Of a stretch of 64,000 nt of DNA, positions 13,716 through 26,700 are shown in pieces. The stretch is from the NCBI GenBank assembly GCA_011033025.1, contig WFMF01000162.1, forward strand, positions 124,001-188,000, given 5' to 3'. Source of the stretch: Beroe forskalii (Eukaryota; Ctenophora; Nuda; Beroida; Beroidae). The notes under the pieces were generated by a model that searched no databases, was not told the origin of the DNA, and was given only the letters and a program-made list of their open reading frames with translations. The translations under genes and the position numbers were made by a program. How positions within the stretch are numbered: the stretch's first letter is position 1; each line of letters starts with the position of its first letter.

Positions 13716-14049
13716 CGGCTATGATATGACACTGTCAAGGCTCTATGTAGGTACTCCTACCCCCAAGGTGCTGCTGTTGTTGTTATTGTTTACGTTCCGG
13801 TCCTATGCATGTCCTCCAGCTTCCCTTCCAGTTCATGCATACATTTTCTAAACATCAAATGTGGTATTTTCAGGTACCACATCAGTGCCACCACGTGTCT
13901 CGTGCTCAATGTCATTGGTAAATTCTTGGTTTGCTCTCGGTGTGTCGTGCACAAGTCAACCATTAATCCGGGCTGCTCCGTGTTTTCTGGACGCCCCATT
14001 GTCTAAATTTGTTTAATTGCCTGATTAATCGGCTAATAGAATCTTGTGA

Positions 14050-14460
14050 GTGTCCAGTGATGGGTATATTGCCGGGAAACAATGGGCGGTCACGTTACGA
14101 TTGACCTGCTAAACACACGCCACGCGCACCTCCCTCCGCTCCGCCAATCCGAGCGCTGGAAATAGTCACGTGTCTGCGTGCCCGCAAATCAGCAACCTGT
14201 TATTCTAGATCTCAGCCGAACACATACCGGGCGGGGTATTTGCCGGGCTTCCTGCAACCACTTTTTGGATGAGGGGGGTTCGAGTACCCCGGCCTCGGTG
14301 GAAGTGGAGGCACGCAGCCGGAGCACGTGAGAGGGCAGCACGCATATCTCAGCGGAGTGCGTCTTCCGTTTCCTGCTACACCGGCCTGAGACGTACATTA
14401 CTCAAACACCGTGAGACATGCGATCATATGACTCCGCTACTGAACGTCTTTCAGGGTAAG
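14050..14460 (+). promoter_or_regulatory. GC-rich island with CCAAT box, E-box and a splice-donor-like end
   Basis: GC-rich against its flanks; contains GCCAATCC (14143), AGTCACGTG (14164) and, after about 290 bp, CTTTCAGG|gtaaga at 14455. It could be a promoter plus untranslated or short coding first exon reading + toward the DMRT gene. The frame across it (Arg/Ala-rich, from 14269) has no recognisable domain. Confidence 0.3.
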
Positions 14461-15384
14461 AAAACACGTGTTTTTGTGGCAACAATCCCCCGGCTCAACG
14501 TGACATAATATGGTGGCGAGCTGAGGGGGTGTAGGTACGTACACACTTCCATGCTCCAAATTAGTGAACACGCCTAATTCAAATCCCATGATATGAATAG
14601 TTGGATTTAATTTGAAATATCTAATGTACACATTATCATTATATGAGAAGTCTTCTTTTTAGAACTTACCAGCTCTCAATATGCTTGAAACGCTCGACTG
14701 CGTTTATGTTAAGTTTTCGAATTGGAGTTGATGGCTATGTGTTAGATTTCTAAGTGCTGTCTGCATTTGAATTGTGTTGAAAGCACTCATATCGTTTATT
14801 GATGTTGTTGCGGAATGCCGATTCTTAAGATTAAATAAATAAAATGGAACAATTTCACTTCAAAACAATTTGATTTGTTACGTTTTTCGTCTTTGTCGAA
14901 GCTCAGTATTTTTGCATATTTGCTTTGAGGTTTTCGAACCTTTTATTTGGTTCAACGCGTACTCGCTGCTTGTTTCCCAATTCGCAGTTTCACTTTGCTG
15001 TACACGACGATCTGCGATTTTGTAACAACTATCTACAAAAGTTTTGCAAACAGTTGTTGCATCGTAATATATTCGCTCCATGAAATACTTTAGTATTTTT
15101 ATCTCATCTTTCCGTTATTTTAGATTTTAGAATTCAAACTAGCGCAGTGTTCTAGTGTTGTAGCTTGCAATTTTAGTGTGTTTGAAATCATGAAATTTTT
15201 TCAACCTTCAACCCACACTCGATCTCCACACAGTCTGACTGCCAGATCAGCAGAAGGCTTGAGTTTGAACGTGCAGGTGTTGGAGTTAGGTAGTTGGTTA
15301 TTCAGGTCACCTGTTTTTAATACGTGCTAATTGTAATGTCTTCTGGACCTTTTGCTAAGGTCTTATGAACTTTTGAAAGTAGCT

Positions 15385-15665
15385 GCGTGCCTCTTAGCAA
15401 CATATGTCTAAGCTGCTCGACTCGAAGCAACATACTTCCAAGCAGCCTGTCTTTTAGCAACATGCACCTGAGAAACCTGCCTTCAATCAAACTGTCTCCA
15501 AAAACTTGCATCTAAGCAACATACTTCTTAGCAACATACCCCTTAGCGATCTGGCTCTAAGCAACATACTCCAAGAAACCTTTCTATTATCAACCTGCGT
15601 CTAAGCTACTAACCTCCAAGCAACTTACTGGTACCCTTAGCAATCTGGATCCGAGCAAAATACAT
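15385..15665. repeat. Degenerate 17-18-bp repeat of TAGCAACATACTYC
   Basis: Roughly 14 diverged copies of (T/A)AGCAACATACTTC or -CCTGYCTCTAAGCAAC. Period is irregular. No coding or structural role is evident. Confidence 0.75.
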
Positions 15666-15669
15666 TTTC

Positions 15670-18600
15670 ACAACCTCTTCCTCCCTTGTTCATTGTTAAC
15701 AGACTTCCATATGTGTTCTGCTCACAAACCTCTACGGAGAACAGTCCTGTTAGCCTGACACAGTTTGAGACGTCTACTATTGAAGTAATGAGATAGTAGA
15801 CGTGTACTCTTGAAGTCTTGAAGAAGTCGACGTCTACTATCAGTGTCGGGCTACTTGGAGACTGCCACCTCTTCCTGTTTACACACATTTATCAACTCTT
15901 GATCTCGATATTTCCAAAACAAGTATCTGATGACAGCAATTTAGATTTAAATAATTGATAGTACTTTCATAGCATAGTACTCTGTACTAGTATTATCCTA
16001 TTAAAAGTCTGCAAATCCGTTATTGATGTTTTCTGTTTTTTTCAAATAAGATTAAATCCCTTCTTCTCTTGCTTTGCCATTTGCTTCAGGTCTTTAGATT
16101 TACTGCAATGCTTCAACATTAATAATTCTCTTGGTTTTTCGAACATGATTCAAGCTATAAAAGTTGTTTTCCCCAATTTTTCAAGAATCAATTATTTTCA
16201 TTACCATATATTATTCTGCTGTTCTTTCCAAAGTTTGCAAACTAACTGTCCTCTTTTTATCGCGTGCGTTTGACAATCATTGCTGCCCTCCACATCACAG
16301 AAAAACAGCCGCTGCAGTTCGTCGTCTACTGATATCAAGTCACATGCGTGCACGTTTTCTCCGGATCTGAGAATTTACTTTGCTAAATTCTTCAAGTTCC
16401 AGCATTTATTAACCGCGAGACAACAGGGCAAACCAATTGTCATTTCCCCCTCCTAAATGGGCTGTCAGTTAATCTTTATTCTCTAGATTGATAATTCTTG
16501 CCTGACAACATTTTTATCATTTTTCTCTGCAAACGATTTTTTGAGATTGAGTTGAAAGCGCCTGCAGTCACTGTTGTTGCAGTCTTTTTTCCATTAAAAA
16601 CTTTTTAACTTTCACTGTTTTCCACTAACTGTTCGTTTTTACCGGTTAACTTTCATTCCTCGTTAACTATGGGAACATGATAAAGACATGTCAAATTTAA
16701 TTGTTCAGAGTGACGTGTTTTATTAAATCACCCTGGCTCCTTTGATCTGAGACACATCATTTTTAAACAAAGAGCTGTGTACATTCTACGTGTGTACAGA
16801 GGTTTTGCATTAGTAGTAGGCTGGCAGGAATGACGGCACGATCACAAGATTTAAAATGGTATTTCCACGACGTAGCACGGCCTACAGGCTGCGTCTATGC
16901 CATTTAATAAAACTACCTGACCAATGATCACCACCAACACCTGTCCCTGCTCCTTTATAAAATATATGCAGCGGATTATTATCCTTTGGGGGATTAACTA
17001 CTTTCCAGCGCAGATAAATAATAACATTATTCTCAAGAGTGTTATTTAAACTAATGAAACTGTTATAATATGAGTGTCGGTAGTTCAAACCAAAGCAACA
17101 ACAACAACAACACAACCACAACAACAGCACATAGTGCAGTTGGCGCAGGGCTATTTCAAACTACACCGTTTACAAGGTCACAACACATATTCTAACACTA
17201 GGTGATGCGAACACCTGGTTCCAATCCACTGTATTGAAATAAGGGTGTGAACACACTCATAATTCTCTTTCTAGACTTTTCCTTTAATCATTTATGATAC
17301 TATTATCATTATTGTTGTTGTACTACAGTGTAATTTATCAGTTCATATTTCATACTTTTTGCTATATTTTATAGACCTCCTCCTCCTCGGAAGCCTATCG
17401 GTGGATTTACCGTGGCTGATAATGGCGGAACATGACGTGTAATTTGGGTGAAGTAGCTGTAGCAGTATATTTGCAGTGAGGTAGCAGCAGCATCTGGTAT
17501 GTGTGTGCATTTCAAGTAACTGGTTGGTTGGCAGCACACTAGGCAGTATGATGTCATCACTTCGCCACTCTAAACCATGATAAGGCCGGCTGCCTCCCCG
17601 GGCTATGCTGCCGGTGCGTGACGTACGCTGCTAGTAGTTGCCTAGAGTATGCAGCTCCCACGTGGATGATCCTCCTGTCTTGCATGCTGTGCTAGCTTAC
17701 ACTACCCTTCATACCATCAGCATATAGCAGGGGGTAATACCATGCCCTCTCACTCCCACAGGACATGAAATGGATATCTGGGCGTGTGCCATTGCTACTT
17801 CCCTGGGAGTGACATCATAGCTATGCTTTACAGAGGAGAATTAGTGACGTATAGGCGCCTACTGGCGCACCGGGCAGCTGGTATAATGGCCAGGATATGA
17901 GCATGGTGATATATCTCGATGGTACGGCCTACAAGCAAAGTCATGGGGTGGTAAGGAAAGTTCTTGGTATCCTGGTTCCAGGCTCCTCCGTGTGTCCAGC
18001 TGATGTCTGCTCTTATCTGGCTGAGCATGCCCTCACTTGCCTTTCTGTCTGCCTCGTGTTTGGTGGGCTGCCTGCCAATGTACCCTCCGTGTGTCAGTGG
18101 TTGCAAGACTAGGGGTCAGTGTGTCAGTGGTTGCACGCAGGGGTTGCGAGCTTGCTCCCGGTGGGAGGGCTGCGGGCAGCAGAACCTTCGGGCTGGAACT
18201 TCCTGGCCTACCCCTCAGGCTGATGTCCAGAGCACTGGGAGTAAAGTAGTAAAGGGAAGACAGAACCGAGCCTGAATTAGTGACCTTATAAGCCTATACT
18301 CGGCAATGGAAAACAGAAATTGATTTGAATTCTTTATTTCCTTATTTCCTTTCCAACTCTATGTTATGTCAAGCTTGAAAATGCGTATCAATAAAGCAAT
18401 AAGTGACTTTTCCAGACTTTGCACCATCTGAATTGGTTATTTGCTGAAAACTATCGAAAAAAAAGAACACGGAAATTGTAGTTCCCCACCTTCAGTCTCC
18501 CTATCCGATTATCTGCTGCAGCATTCGTCTCATCACATTTGGTAGGGCACTGAAACCTCGAGGACTGGTGATGAATATAGCATTTGCTTTGATGATGAGC

Positions 18601-19840
18601 TAAGTTTTACCATGTTTGAAACATTTACGACTGGTGAATACCAAGAATTGAGACTGTAGTGGACGTAGGACTCTTAATTAGGTCTGATGCTGAATAGCTG
18701 AATAGCAAGAGTTGAGACTAGTGAACGTTTGAAACTTTTAGGACTGATGAAAAATATTTACGAGACGATTGAACGTTTACAATGTTTGAAACTTTCAAGA
18801 CTAATAAATAACATCAGCTAGACTAGTGAACTAACAGCATTTTCACGATACATCTACTGCTACTAATCCCCCTCGAGTGTCTGAATATCTTCAGTAGGTT
18901 AGAGGTTGCTGAGAGTGAGGTCATTATCATAGTCTAGCACAGTGAAGTGGTGACGTTGCACCATCTATATTTTCTGGGTGTCTATCTCATATCTTGAGTG
19001 AGTAGAAAAGCTCATAATACGTTGAAGGTTATCATATTCCTCAGAAAAGGATGAGGTCGATGTTTCGGAGGTCAGATGTTCATGACTTCGTTGGAAGTCT
19101 ATGATTTAGTGGAAAATGTTAAGTTAGTTCATGGTAATTTTGAATCCTTATCTGTATAGATCCTATCTCAGCACTACATTTCTCAGTATGACCTGAAGAG
19201 GACGTTGAACTGCACAAGATAATATATGAAAACCATGTTTTATTCCCGAATATGCCCTTGAAGTATCTTTTAAGTATGTTTTATCAGACTATATTCTGTT
19301 CCCGAACTAACCGAGATGGGGATTGGCATGCCCCAAATAAGCCCTGCACTCTAACTAACTAAGTAACCATGTCTCAACTATGCACCAATCTATGCACCAA
19401 ATTTTACTTATTGTAGCAGTTCACAGTAATTCATGGGTGCACACTCGAGTTATACATCAGCTAAGCTGTAGTTATATTATTATTTTCACTGAAATAATAA
19501 AATGATGAGTGAAGATAACCATATCTAATTTCTTATCTCCCTCCCTCCTACTCAAGTCAGTGTTTCCTCTGGAGAAAGTCTTAATGCTCCCACCATCTTG
19601 GCGACTTCGTGTTACGTCACAATATTCCGTACACGATTTTCCAACAAACACGTGCCATGTTCTGTGAGAACTATATCGCTGTGAGAAATCAGGTACCCAC
19701 GGGAGATAAGTATGCAGTTGACGGGTGAGAGTGATGACATAACTATGGTTTACAATGGTGGAGTCAATGTTGTCAGGAGGTCTAGCAGCTGCTGCTGCGG
19801 TGTCTTGCGTTTAAATTTGATGGCATAATGCGTGTGTGTA
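15670..19840. other. No supported gene
   Basis: A GC-richer patch at 17950-18250 has overlapping frames with a Cys-rich stretch (CVSGCKTRGQCVSGC) caused by a short local duplication of GTGTCAGTGGTTGCA. No start/donor pair makes a credible exon. Confidence 0.5.
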
Positions 19841-19849
19841 TATCCTTCT

Positions 19850-19925
19850 AACACACGCACGCTTGCGTGCGTGTGCGCGCGCGTGTCGGTGTGCGTGTGT
19901 GTCAGTGTGTGTGTGTGTTCTAGTG
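19850..19925. repeat. GT/CG alternating purine-pyrimidine tract
   Basis: ACACACGCACGCTTGCGTGC, then GTGTGCGCGCGCGTGT and GTGTGTGTGTGTG. The ACACGCACGC...GCGTGCGTGTG part is also an inverted repeat. Such alternating tracts can adopt Z-DNA or cruciform forms. Confidence 0.85.
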
Positions 19926-20599
19926 CCTGTGAGAAGTGTGAGTGTAGGAGTGTGTTCTGAATGCAATAAAAGAATAAACACATCAATAGTAATCACATGA
20001 CGCGGGCTTGTAATCAAAATTGTTCAAGCTAATTTATTACACAATATCATAATATGTCCAGCGTAATTTCAATGTATTGGTAGATATTTCATTTATTTAG
20101 CACGTGTGTGGAGAACATTTGTATCAAATTGTTACGTCAGTGCGTCAATCTGCAGATATGTTGCGGCAATTTCTCAATTTTGCAATAAGTTTTTTTAGTT
20201 CTTTTTTGACATTATTTGTTGCCCTCATTTGAGATCAAAATTAATAGTTTGGACATCGCATTTTGGGACAAAGGGTTTTGATGCTTATCGTAATCACTGC
20301 CTTCTTTAATCTGTGTAATATACGAACTTTTATCTATTGCTTTCCACCATTTCAATTCTTCCTCCGATGATTTTGAATATTTCAATTGTTGTTACTTGTT
20401 AAACTTGTTAAACTAGCTAACAAGGCCGACAATTTTATGACGCTATTAACATACAAAACAAAGCTAATTTCAATCTGATCGAAAGTTTCATAAAAGTTCA
20501 AATTGCTTAAACCACTCAATAGATTCCGATTGGCATAACCCTATCCTATCCATATTACCCTACATCAGAACTCACCACACTCTCCTACCCTAGGGTATT

Positions 20600-20705
20600 A
20601 TGTCGACAATGAAAGCAGAAACGAACAACCCTATAACTAGCACTACGACTAAGAGTAATCGTCGACACAACCGGATACAAGCTTGTGCACGGTGCCGAGA
20701 TCACG
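20600..20705 (+). CDS. DMRT (DMRTA-like): DMRT exon 1: N-terminus and first zinc ligands
   Basis: Starts at ATG 20600 and encodes a Ser/Thr/Asn-rich lead and then [10 protein letters not shown], the opening of the DM domain. It ends with the first base of a glycine codon at the donor G|gtaagc. This DM-internal split, right after the R-x-H-G motif, leaves the zinc module divided by a 16-kb intron. Any untranslated first exon upstream cannot be placed. Confidence 0.9.
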
Positions 20706-23700
20706 GTAAGCTACTTTTTACTTGATTATTATGCTATTAACTTTGTTTCCTTGTTTGAGCTAAATTTATTTTATGCTGAAATTGTTTTTCTTGCTTTACT
20801 GTATATTTTTGCTCTGAATTTTCTACAAATGTTGCCTTAATCAGAACAAGAGATTATAATGGATTACATTGCTCATATTATATTCTCTTTGTCGACAGTC
20901 TCAAACTTTACATTTTATATTTTATTTTTCATGGTATTTGCCAAGCAATCATTGTGGCGCATAGCGCGAAACTATTCCAAACATCCGCCGAGATAATGAA
21001 AAATATTTCTGATAATGACGAGTAATTTAAACGCGAAGATAGGACCACAGGACTTGACCAGTGTGTGGATCGCAGAGAGAAAATTCCTGCATATTTTGTA
21101 TACTTCTTTACTTCTTTCCAAGGGTGTTCCATGTTACCATCTAATAAAAGTTCTGCATATATAATGCAAAACTGAGGAAATCATGGCTTACCCTTCAATG
21201 AATTCTCTAAGTTTCTTGGAACACAAATTCTACGAGCTAACAATAAAAACAGTGATATCGGTGTGATTTAATCTAGAATATTGGCGAGGAGTTGTTTCAA
21301 TGAAATTGTTTAAACGTAGGTACCTATTAGTTTTTATGGATACGTGATGTACTTAAATCCAAAATTTGAAAATTGGAGTTCCTTCACTTAAAAGGTTTAA
21401 TTTGAATTTTCTGTGGTTAAGTTGACAAATTTTGAAAGTGGACATTTCGTGCGTTCCGACATACGTTTAGATTTTTAGTTCAGTATGAAGAATATTCTTG
21501 TGTTTAGAATATTGAATTGAAATGACTCAGTAAACAATAAATATATCATCCATGCGACCAACATTTTGTGTAAAAACGACAAGCAGGCCGGTAACTTCTG
21601 AACAATTACAGGGATTTTGATGAAGGGCGCAATGCAAACTCCGTCGCAAAGTTATTTTTCTGCTTTAGGATATTTCCATTTATCGCATAATAATGAGTGT
21701 TACGTCCCCCCACAAATGACGCAGCGAATAACCTTGTGAAGGAGCAGGAACCTTCCTTAGTGTGACTTGTGTGTATTATCTTATCGTTTAGCGTGGACTC
21801 TTTGACGCCGTAACACGACACCACGCAATACTCCCACCAAGATCCAGTTGCACACATGTCACGATGTGTGGTACCGCGACATTCTCAAGTTGCCAAACAA
21901 AAGACATATTCTCTCTTTGCGTGCCTTATTCTTTTACTTTGGGACTCACAAAATCACAAAGGAGGCGAAAGATGAATTCTTATGTGCCAAGTGCTTAGCA
22001 ATATCAAAGTTATCCTTTTGTAACCGTCTTCGCACCGTAAAGTGAAAGAATTCGGCCTTCAAGTAGCTAATTAGGCTCCTTAATTGCAGTTCAACAGTGA
22101 AAACCATGCAAGAGTCCCTTGGGCTCACAGTGCTTACATAATTTCCACAAAATATAACAATTACTACCTTTAATGACCATTGCTATACAATTCCATACTT
22201 GGAAGTACACACACACTGTACACACACGGTACCTATTATGATAAAAACATTTACACAAAAGCACAGACACACAGACACACACCCGAGCAGCAGGTATACC
22301 TATATATTCGCTAATGACAGGGTAGAAGACCGCTAAGGACGAGTGAAGTAAGCCAGGGTTGGAGTAGCCCACGCATTCTCCCAATTCTGAACAACGACTC
22401 TGTTATAGTTGCCCCCACCCTCCTCCTCCCCTCCTCCTCCTCCTCCTCCTCCTCCTCCTCCTCCTGATATAACTCCAGATTATACGTCTCACTTGGCAGT
22501 CTCCTCCTCAATTCCTGCCTCCTCCTCGCCCTGCACTAAGAGCACTAGTACCCAATTACACGATCCCGCACACAGTTTGGCAGGGATCTATACTTCAGCC
22601 ACGTATCCAGTTCACCTGTATATATACCACACATCATAGGTACTGTAATACGCGGTGTGTGGCAGAGCCGAGTACCTACCGCCGATCTCTTCCCTCTCCT
22701 GAGTGTACCTACAGTACGAGAGCTCCTTAGCGACTGCCGTGTGTCACTCTGTGAGTTGTACGAGAGCCGACATTGCTGCACTTCTTGCCATATCAGCTCT
22801 TATATATACCTCCCATCGCCGAGTAGTATTATACCTCCTGCCTCTGTTGTATCAGTCTCTTCTTCAACCTTCTTCCTTTTCCATCCTCCTTATACCGGCA
22901 TCTATCTTTAAAATATCGCGTTGAAACTTTACGAAATTCTAGTATATTCCGTGCACGCGCGCGCGGATTCTCTATCTTGCCAAAGAATACGTTCCCCGAA
23001 ACAGGAAACTTTATCTGCCGTTCCTTCTTCTTCTTCCTCGTAATCTTCTGCCATAATAATATCATCATTTCGTGGACATCCCCTGATCACTCGCATCAGA
23101 TGTTATAGCTGCTTTATAACTAGTTATTACAGATTCTTCGTTCAAACTGTACATATATATAATATGATAGCGCTATCACCCAACCCTTCTTCCCTATTGT
23201 TTGTGTGACCCACACGTGTTGTTATCCGCGGCCGAATATTACTTCCCCTAATCCCCGTCGTGATTATTATTATCAGTCCCCCCGAGATGATTATTTAGTT
23301 TACATAAAATAATATTCGCAGTTTGAGAACACGTTCAATATATGCAATATATATTTGTTAGAAAGTCATTGTTCGGTGCATTAGAATTTAGATAACGCTA
23401 TTAGGTATGCATCATGACCTAGGCATGTATATGTGAGTCTCTCTCTCGCTCATCATGTGAGTTGTGCGTTGTATGATGGTGGTCTAGGCTCGTGGTTCGT
23501 TCGGATCATCCCACCAACTATTATACTGTGAACTGCTCTAATATTTTCACTGTCTCTTTACTCTGTCTCGTTTCCCTCTTTCAATTCCAATTGAACTCCC
23601 TCTGGCCTCCCTCGCGACCCTTGACCCTTCATCATGAGCCACATACAAAAAAAGCATTTTAACGGGATAAAGCATTTATTGAAATATTCTCAATTTACAA

Positions 23701-26700
23701 CTATGCTATCACGAACAAGTTCCCGCTGAGATTCCATCCACTTTAAAACGTTACCTCTTCTACTGTTGCAGTTTAATTTTCATTTTGAAGCACTTTACAA
23801 ATTAATTCGTTTATTGTATGTCCATCGCAAAATGATGCGAATTAAGCATATTAATGATAATCTCTATAACTGTTGATAATAATTGTCTGATAAATCCCTC
23901 ATTTTATGTTTTAAACATGAAAAGAGTTGGACTATGATCCTGTCTACTTCTGAGATTTAAATGAAGAAGTCGCGCTCGTATAATGTGCGGACTAAGAATG
24001 TCGTCATCATCACGGTCCAGGGTAATAAGTTGATGACGAATGTCCACGTATCCCTCGTGTGTGCGGCGTATGCCCGCCTCATGCGATCAGCGGAAAAACT
24101 TAATAAGCCGCCGAGCTCTTTGACTTGGTGTGTCTAGGACTGTAAAAGATCGCTGTTCGACTCATGTCATGTGCCGTATTCGGGTCCTAATAAACCGTTG
24201 GGTACCCAGCTTGGCTTTGTTTAGCTTCCTTTCCATCATTCGCCTTCTTTGAGAATTTTCGTTTCATCACAAAAGCAAAAAACGCCCCGTAAGTTTTTCT
24301 CCGTTTTTCTTACGTCATCCCTTTTGATTAGCACACTAGATTTAAGGTTTATAAGTTTAAATTTAGACTTGGCTCCACACACTTGAGCGTATGCTAAGTA
24401 GTAAATATAGTAGTTAGTTACTGCTCGGCAGTTCCGCTGCTAAATTGCTGATAATTACCCGCAAAGCCATCATTCTATCATTCCGCGGTATTAGTAATCA
24501 TACAAATCCTGTATTGATCTACGCTAGGTACTATACCATTGTTTGTTTCATACTGATCTTGATTCACTCTACATTCATATGAGGGTCCCATTTACTTCTT
24601 TTTCAACTGTCACTTGTGGGATGCTGTACAGGAGATTTCTCTTTTCAAAACTTAATTTCAGCGTAAATTTACTTAGAAACTAATTCAAATGTAGAGTTTG
24701 GATGAAGCCATGAATATAGATGCGTAATTGAGTCAATTTAGGTGATAAGATGGTTCCAAGCAATACCATAAGCAATGCAATAAGATGGGCAATGGTAAGC
24801 AGGTACCATCTAATCAGTATAACGTTATCTGTTGTGCTGTACCCGAATACCCAATTTAGCAATATATTTTACTGCCCATGGACTTACGACTTACATTATC
24901 ACTTTAATGCAAGACGCTCGCGTTAAATATCAAATTTGAGGTGGCATACCTATATTTGTATATTGTGTAAACTCGACGGTTTGGATTAGTACGTACATTG
25001 ATTGAGTTAACTAACCCTCGAGCTGAGCCTTGTGTACTGTGTAGAGGTTAAATTCCCTTGAGAAAGTGTGAATTCACGCTCAATGAGTGAATTCACGCTA
25101 AAATTTGTGAATAACCGCTATAATGCGTGAATTTCTGCTTCAATGCGTGCATTCGCGCTTCAATGCGTGAATTCCCGCTGAAATGCATTAATTCCCGCTT
25201 CAATGCGTGAATTCCTGCTAAAATGCGTGAATTTCCGTTGAAATGCGTGAATTTCTGTTAAAATGCGTGAATTCCCGCTACATGATCCCGTCGTCTACGA
25301 AATACAGTACTATAAGGTGTCGTGGGGCAGTCGGTAGATGACTCTGACAAGAACCTCCAGTAATCATACAATTTAAGAATTGTGGGTTTTCCTTTTGCTG
25401 AAATCACGTCTCCTCCTTTCTCATGTTTTCCGTGCAGAGACCACCTCGTGGTATTGTGCTCCCCAGCTCTGAGCACAGAGACCACCTCGTGGCATTGTGC
25501 TCCCCAGCTCTGAGCACAGAGACCACCTCGTGGCATTGTGCTCCCCAGCTCTGAGCACAGAGACCACCTCGTGGCATTGTGCTCCCCCCCACAGACCACC
25601 TCGTGGTATTGTGCTCCCACAGAGACCACCTCGTGGTATTGTGCTCCCCAGCTCTGAGCACAGAGACCACCTCGTGGCCTTGTGCTCCCCAGCTCTGAGC
25701 ACAGAGACCACCTCGTGGCATTGTGCTCCCCAGCTCTGAGCACAGAGACCATCTCGTGGCATTGTGCTCCCCAGCTCTGAGCACAGAGACCACCTCGTGG
25801 TATTGTGCTCCCCAGCTCTGAGCACAGAGACCACCTCGTGGCATTGTGCTCCCCAGCAGTGAGCACAGAGACCACCTCGTGGCATTGTGCTCCCCAGCTC
25901 TGAGCACAGAGACCACCTCGTGGTATTGTGCTCCCCAGCTCTGAGCACAGAGACCACCTCGTGGTATTGTGCTCCCACAGAGACCACCTCGTGGTATTGT
26001 GCTCCCACAGAGACCACCTCGTGGTATTGTGCTCCCCAGCTCTGAGCACAGAGACCACCTCGTGGTATTGTGCTCCCCAGCTCTGAGCACAGAGACCACC
26101 TCGTGGCATTGAGCTCCCCAGCTCTGAGCACAGAGAACACCTCGTGGTATTGTGCTCCCCAGCTCTGAGCACAGAGACCACCTCGTGGTATTGTGCTCCC
26201 ACAGAGACCACCTCGTGGTATTGTGCTCCCACAGAGACCACCTCGTGGTATTGTGCTCCCCAGCTCTGAGCACAGAGACCACCTCGTGGTATTGTGCTCC
26301 CCAGCTCTGAGCACAGAGACCACCTCGTGGCATTGAGCTCCCCAGCTCTGAGCACAGAGACCACCTCGTGGCATTGTGCTCCCAGCAGTGAGCACAGAGA
26401 CCACCTCGTGGCATTGTGCTCCCCAGCTCTGAGCACAGAGACCACCTCGTGGTATTGTGCTCCCCAGCTCTGAGCACAGAGACCACCTCGTGGTATTGTG
26501 CTCCCCAGCTCTGAGCACAGAGACCACCTCGTGGCATTGAGCTCCCCAGCTCTGAGCACAGAGACCACCTCGTGGTATTGTGCTCCCCAGCAGTGAGTAC
26601 AGAGACCACCTCGTGGTATTGTGCTCCCCAGCTCTGAGCACAGAGACCACCTCGTGGCATTGTGCTCCCCAGCTCTGAGCACAGAGACCACCTCGTGGTA

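Noticed and set aside
17897-18275. Cys-rich frames (CVSGCKTRGQCVSGC) near 18.1 kb
   Set aside because: The cysteine pattern comes from a short duplicated stretch of DNA; overlapping frames are open equally and no start or splice signal favours one.
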